Origin: Alphaproteobacteria bacterium
Lineage (GTDB): Bacteria > Pseudomonadota > Alphaproteobacteria > Rs-D84
Direction: 5' to 3'
DNA length: 12,417 nt
NCBI GenBank assembly: GCA_013316395.1
Contig: WSMU01000028.1
Span: 1-12,417 of the forward strand
The translations under genes and the position numbers were made by a program. Position 1 is the first letter of the stretch; each line of letters begins with the position of its first letter. Under the pieces are notes generated by a model that worked only from the letters and a program-made list of their open reading frames with translations, did not search any database and was not told the DNA's origin. Positions 12,408 through 12,417 of this stretch are shown one piece after another.

Positions 12408-12417
12408 ATGAATAAAT
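12408..12417 (+). CDS. Start of a further gene (truncated by window end)
   Basis: ATG at 12408 is preceded by GGGGGAA (12398-12404), a plausible ribosome binding site, and the first codons read Met-Asn-Lys, common at the start of signal peptides. Only three codons are visible, so the product is unknown. By analogy with copy 1 of the palindrome it could encode another secreted protein, which is a guess. Confidence 0.4.

Overview
The window looks like chromosomal DNA of a Gram-negative bacterium, most probably an uncultured alphaproteobacterium, perhaps of the gut- or host-associated lineages rich in exported cysteine-rich proteins. This assignment is an inference. It rests on a Tat-exported AmiC-type amidase, an MsbA-type exporter, an outer-membrane-type lipoprotein, LPS/capsule-type glycosyltransferases, two exported cysteine-rich proteins and the moderate GC content. 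No ribosomal RNA or other decisive marker is present.

Layout. Positions 1-870 hold a peroxiredoxin with its own terminator. Convergent to it (868-1212, minus) is an alkyltransferase-like DNA repair protein. Next on the minus strand come tRNA-Ser(CGA) (1321-1410) and a Tat-exported amidase (1479-2636). A divergent GT2 glycosyltransferase (2746-3630) ends at a hairpin terminator shared with the convergent gene for a cysteine-rich exported protein (3657-4910, minus). Divergent from that is prfB (release factor 2, 5012-6083), which carries a textbook programmed +1 frameshift site. A strong promoter overlapping a long palindrome then precedes a likely operon: a small cysteine-rich secreted protein (6265-6888), a GT2 (6905-7843) and a GT8 (7836-8765). 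A kinase-fold protein with its own promoter follows (8832-9644), then tRNA-Arg(CCG) (9684-9760). A shared terminator separates this from an MsbA-like ABC exporter on the minus strand (9810-11585). A small lipoprotein gene (11705-12163) is divergent from the exporter, and the window ends at the first codons of another gene (12408).

How the genes fit together. Most of the window serves the cell envelope: peptidoglycan cleavage at division (amidase), glycan assembly (two GT2s, a GT8, and possibly the kinase-fold protein), lipid or glycolipid export (ABC protein), and exported disulfide-type proteins. The housekeeping genes prfB and the two tRNAs are interspersed with their own promoters, so this is not one continuous operon.

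The most unusual content is regulatory. A roughly 30-44 bp palindromic element occurs three times (6116-6159, 12270-12299, 12356-12390), each time just downstream of a good sigma70-like promoter, and with paired substitutions that keep the dyad. The last two copies are in opposite orientation around a pair of overlapping, opposed promoters. This fits either a dual-operator switch or an invertible promoter. A different perfect 17 bp palindrome sits exactly between, and overlaps, the -35 boxes of the divergent ABC-exporter and lipoprotein genes. The amidase gene and prfB both have the -10 box exactly 7 nt before ATG and no Shine-Dalgarno sequence, which suggests leaderless mRNAs. I saw no CRISPR array, insertion sequence, transposase, integrase or phage gene.
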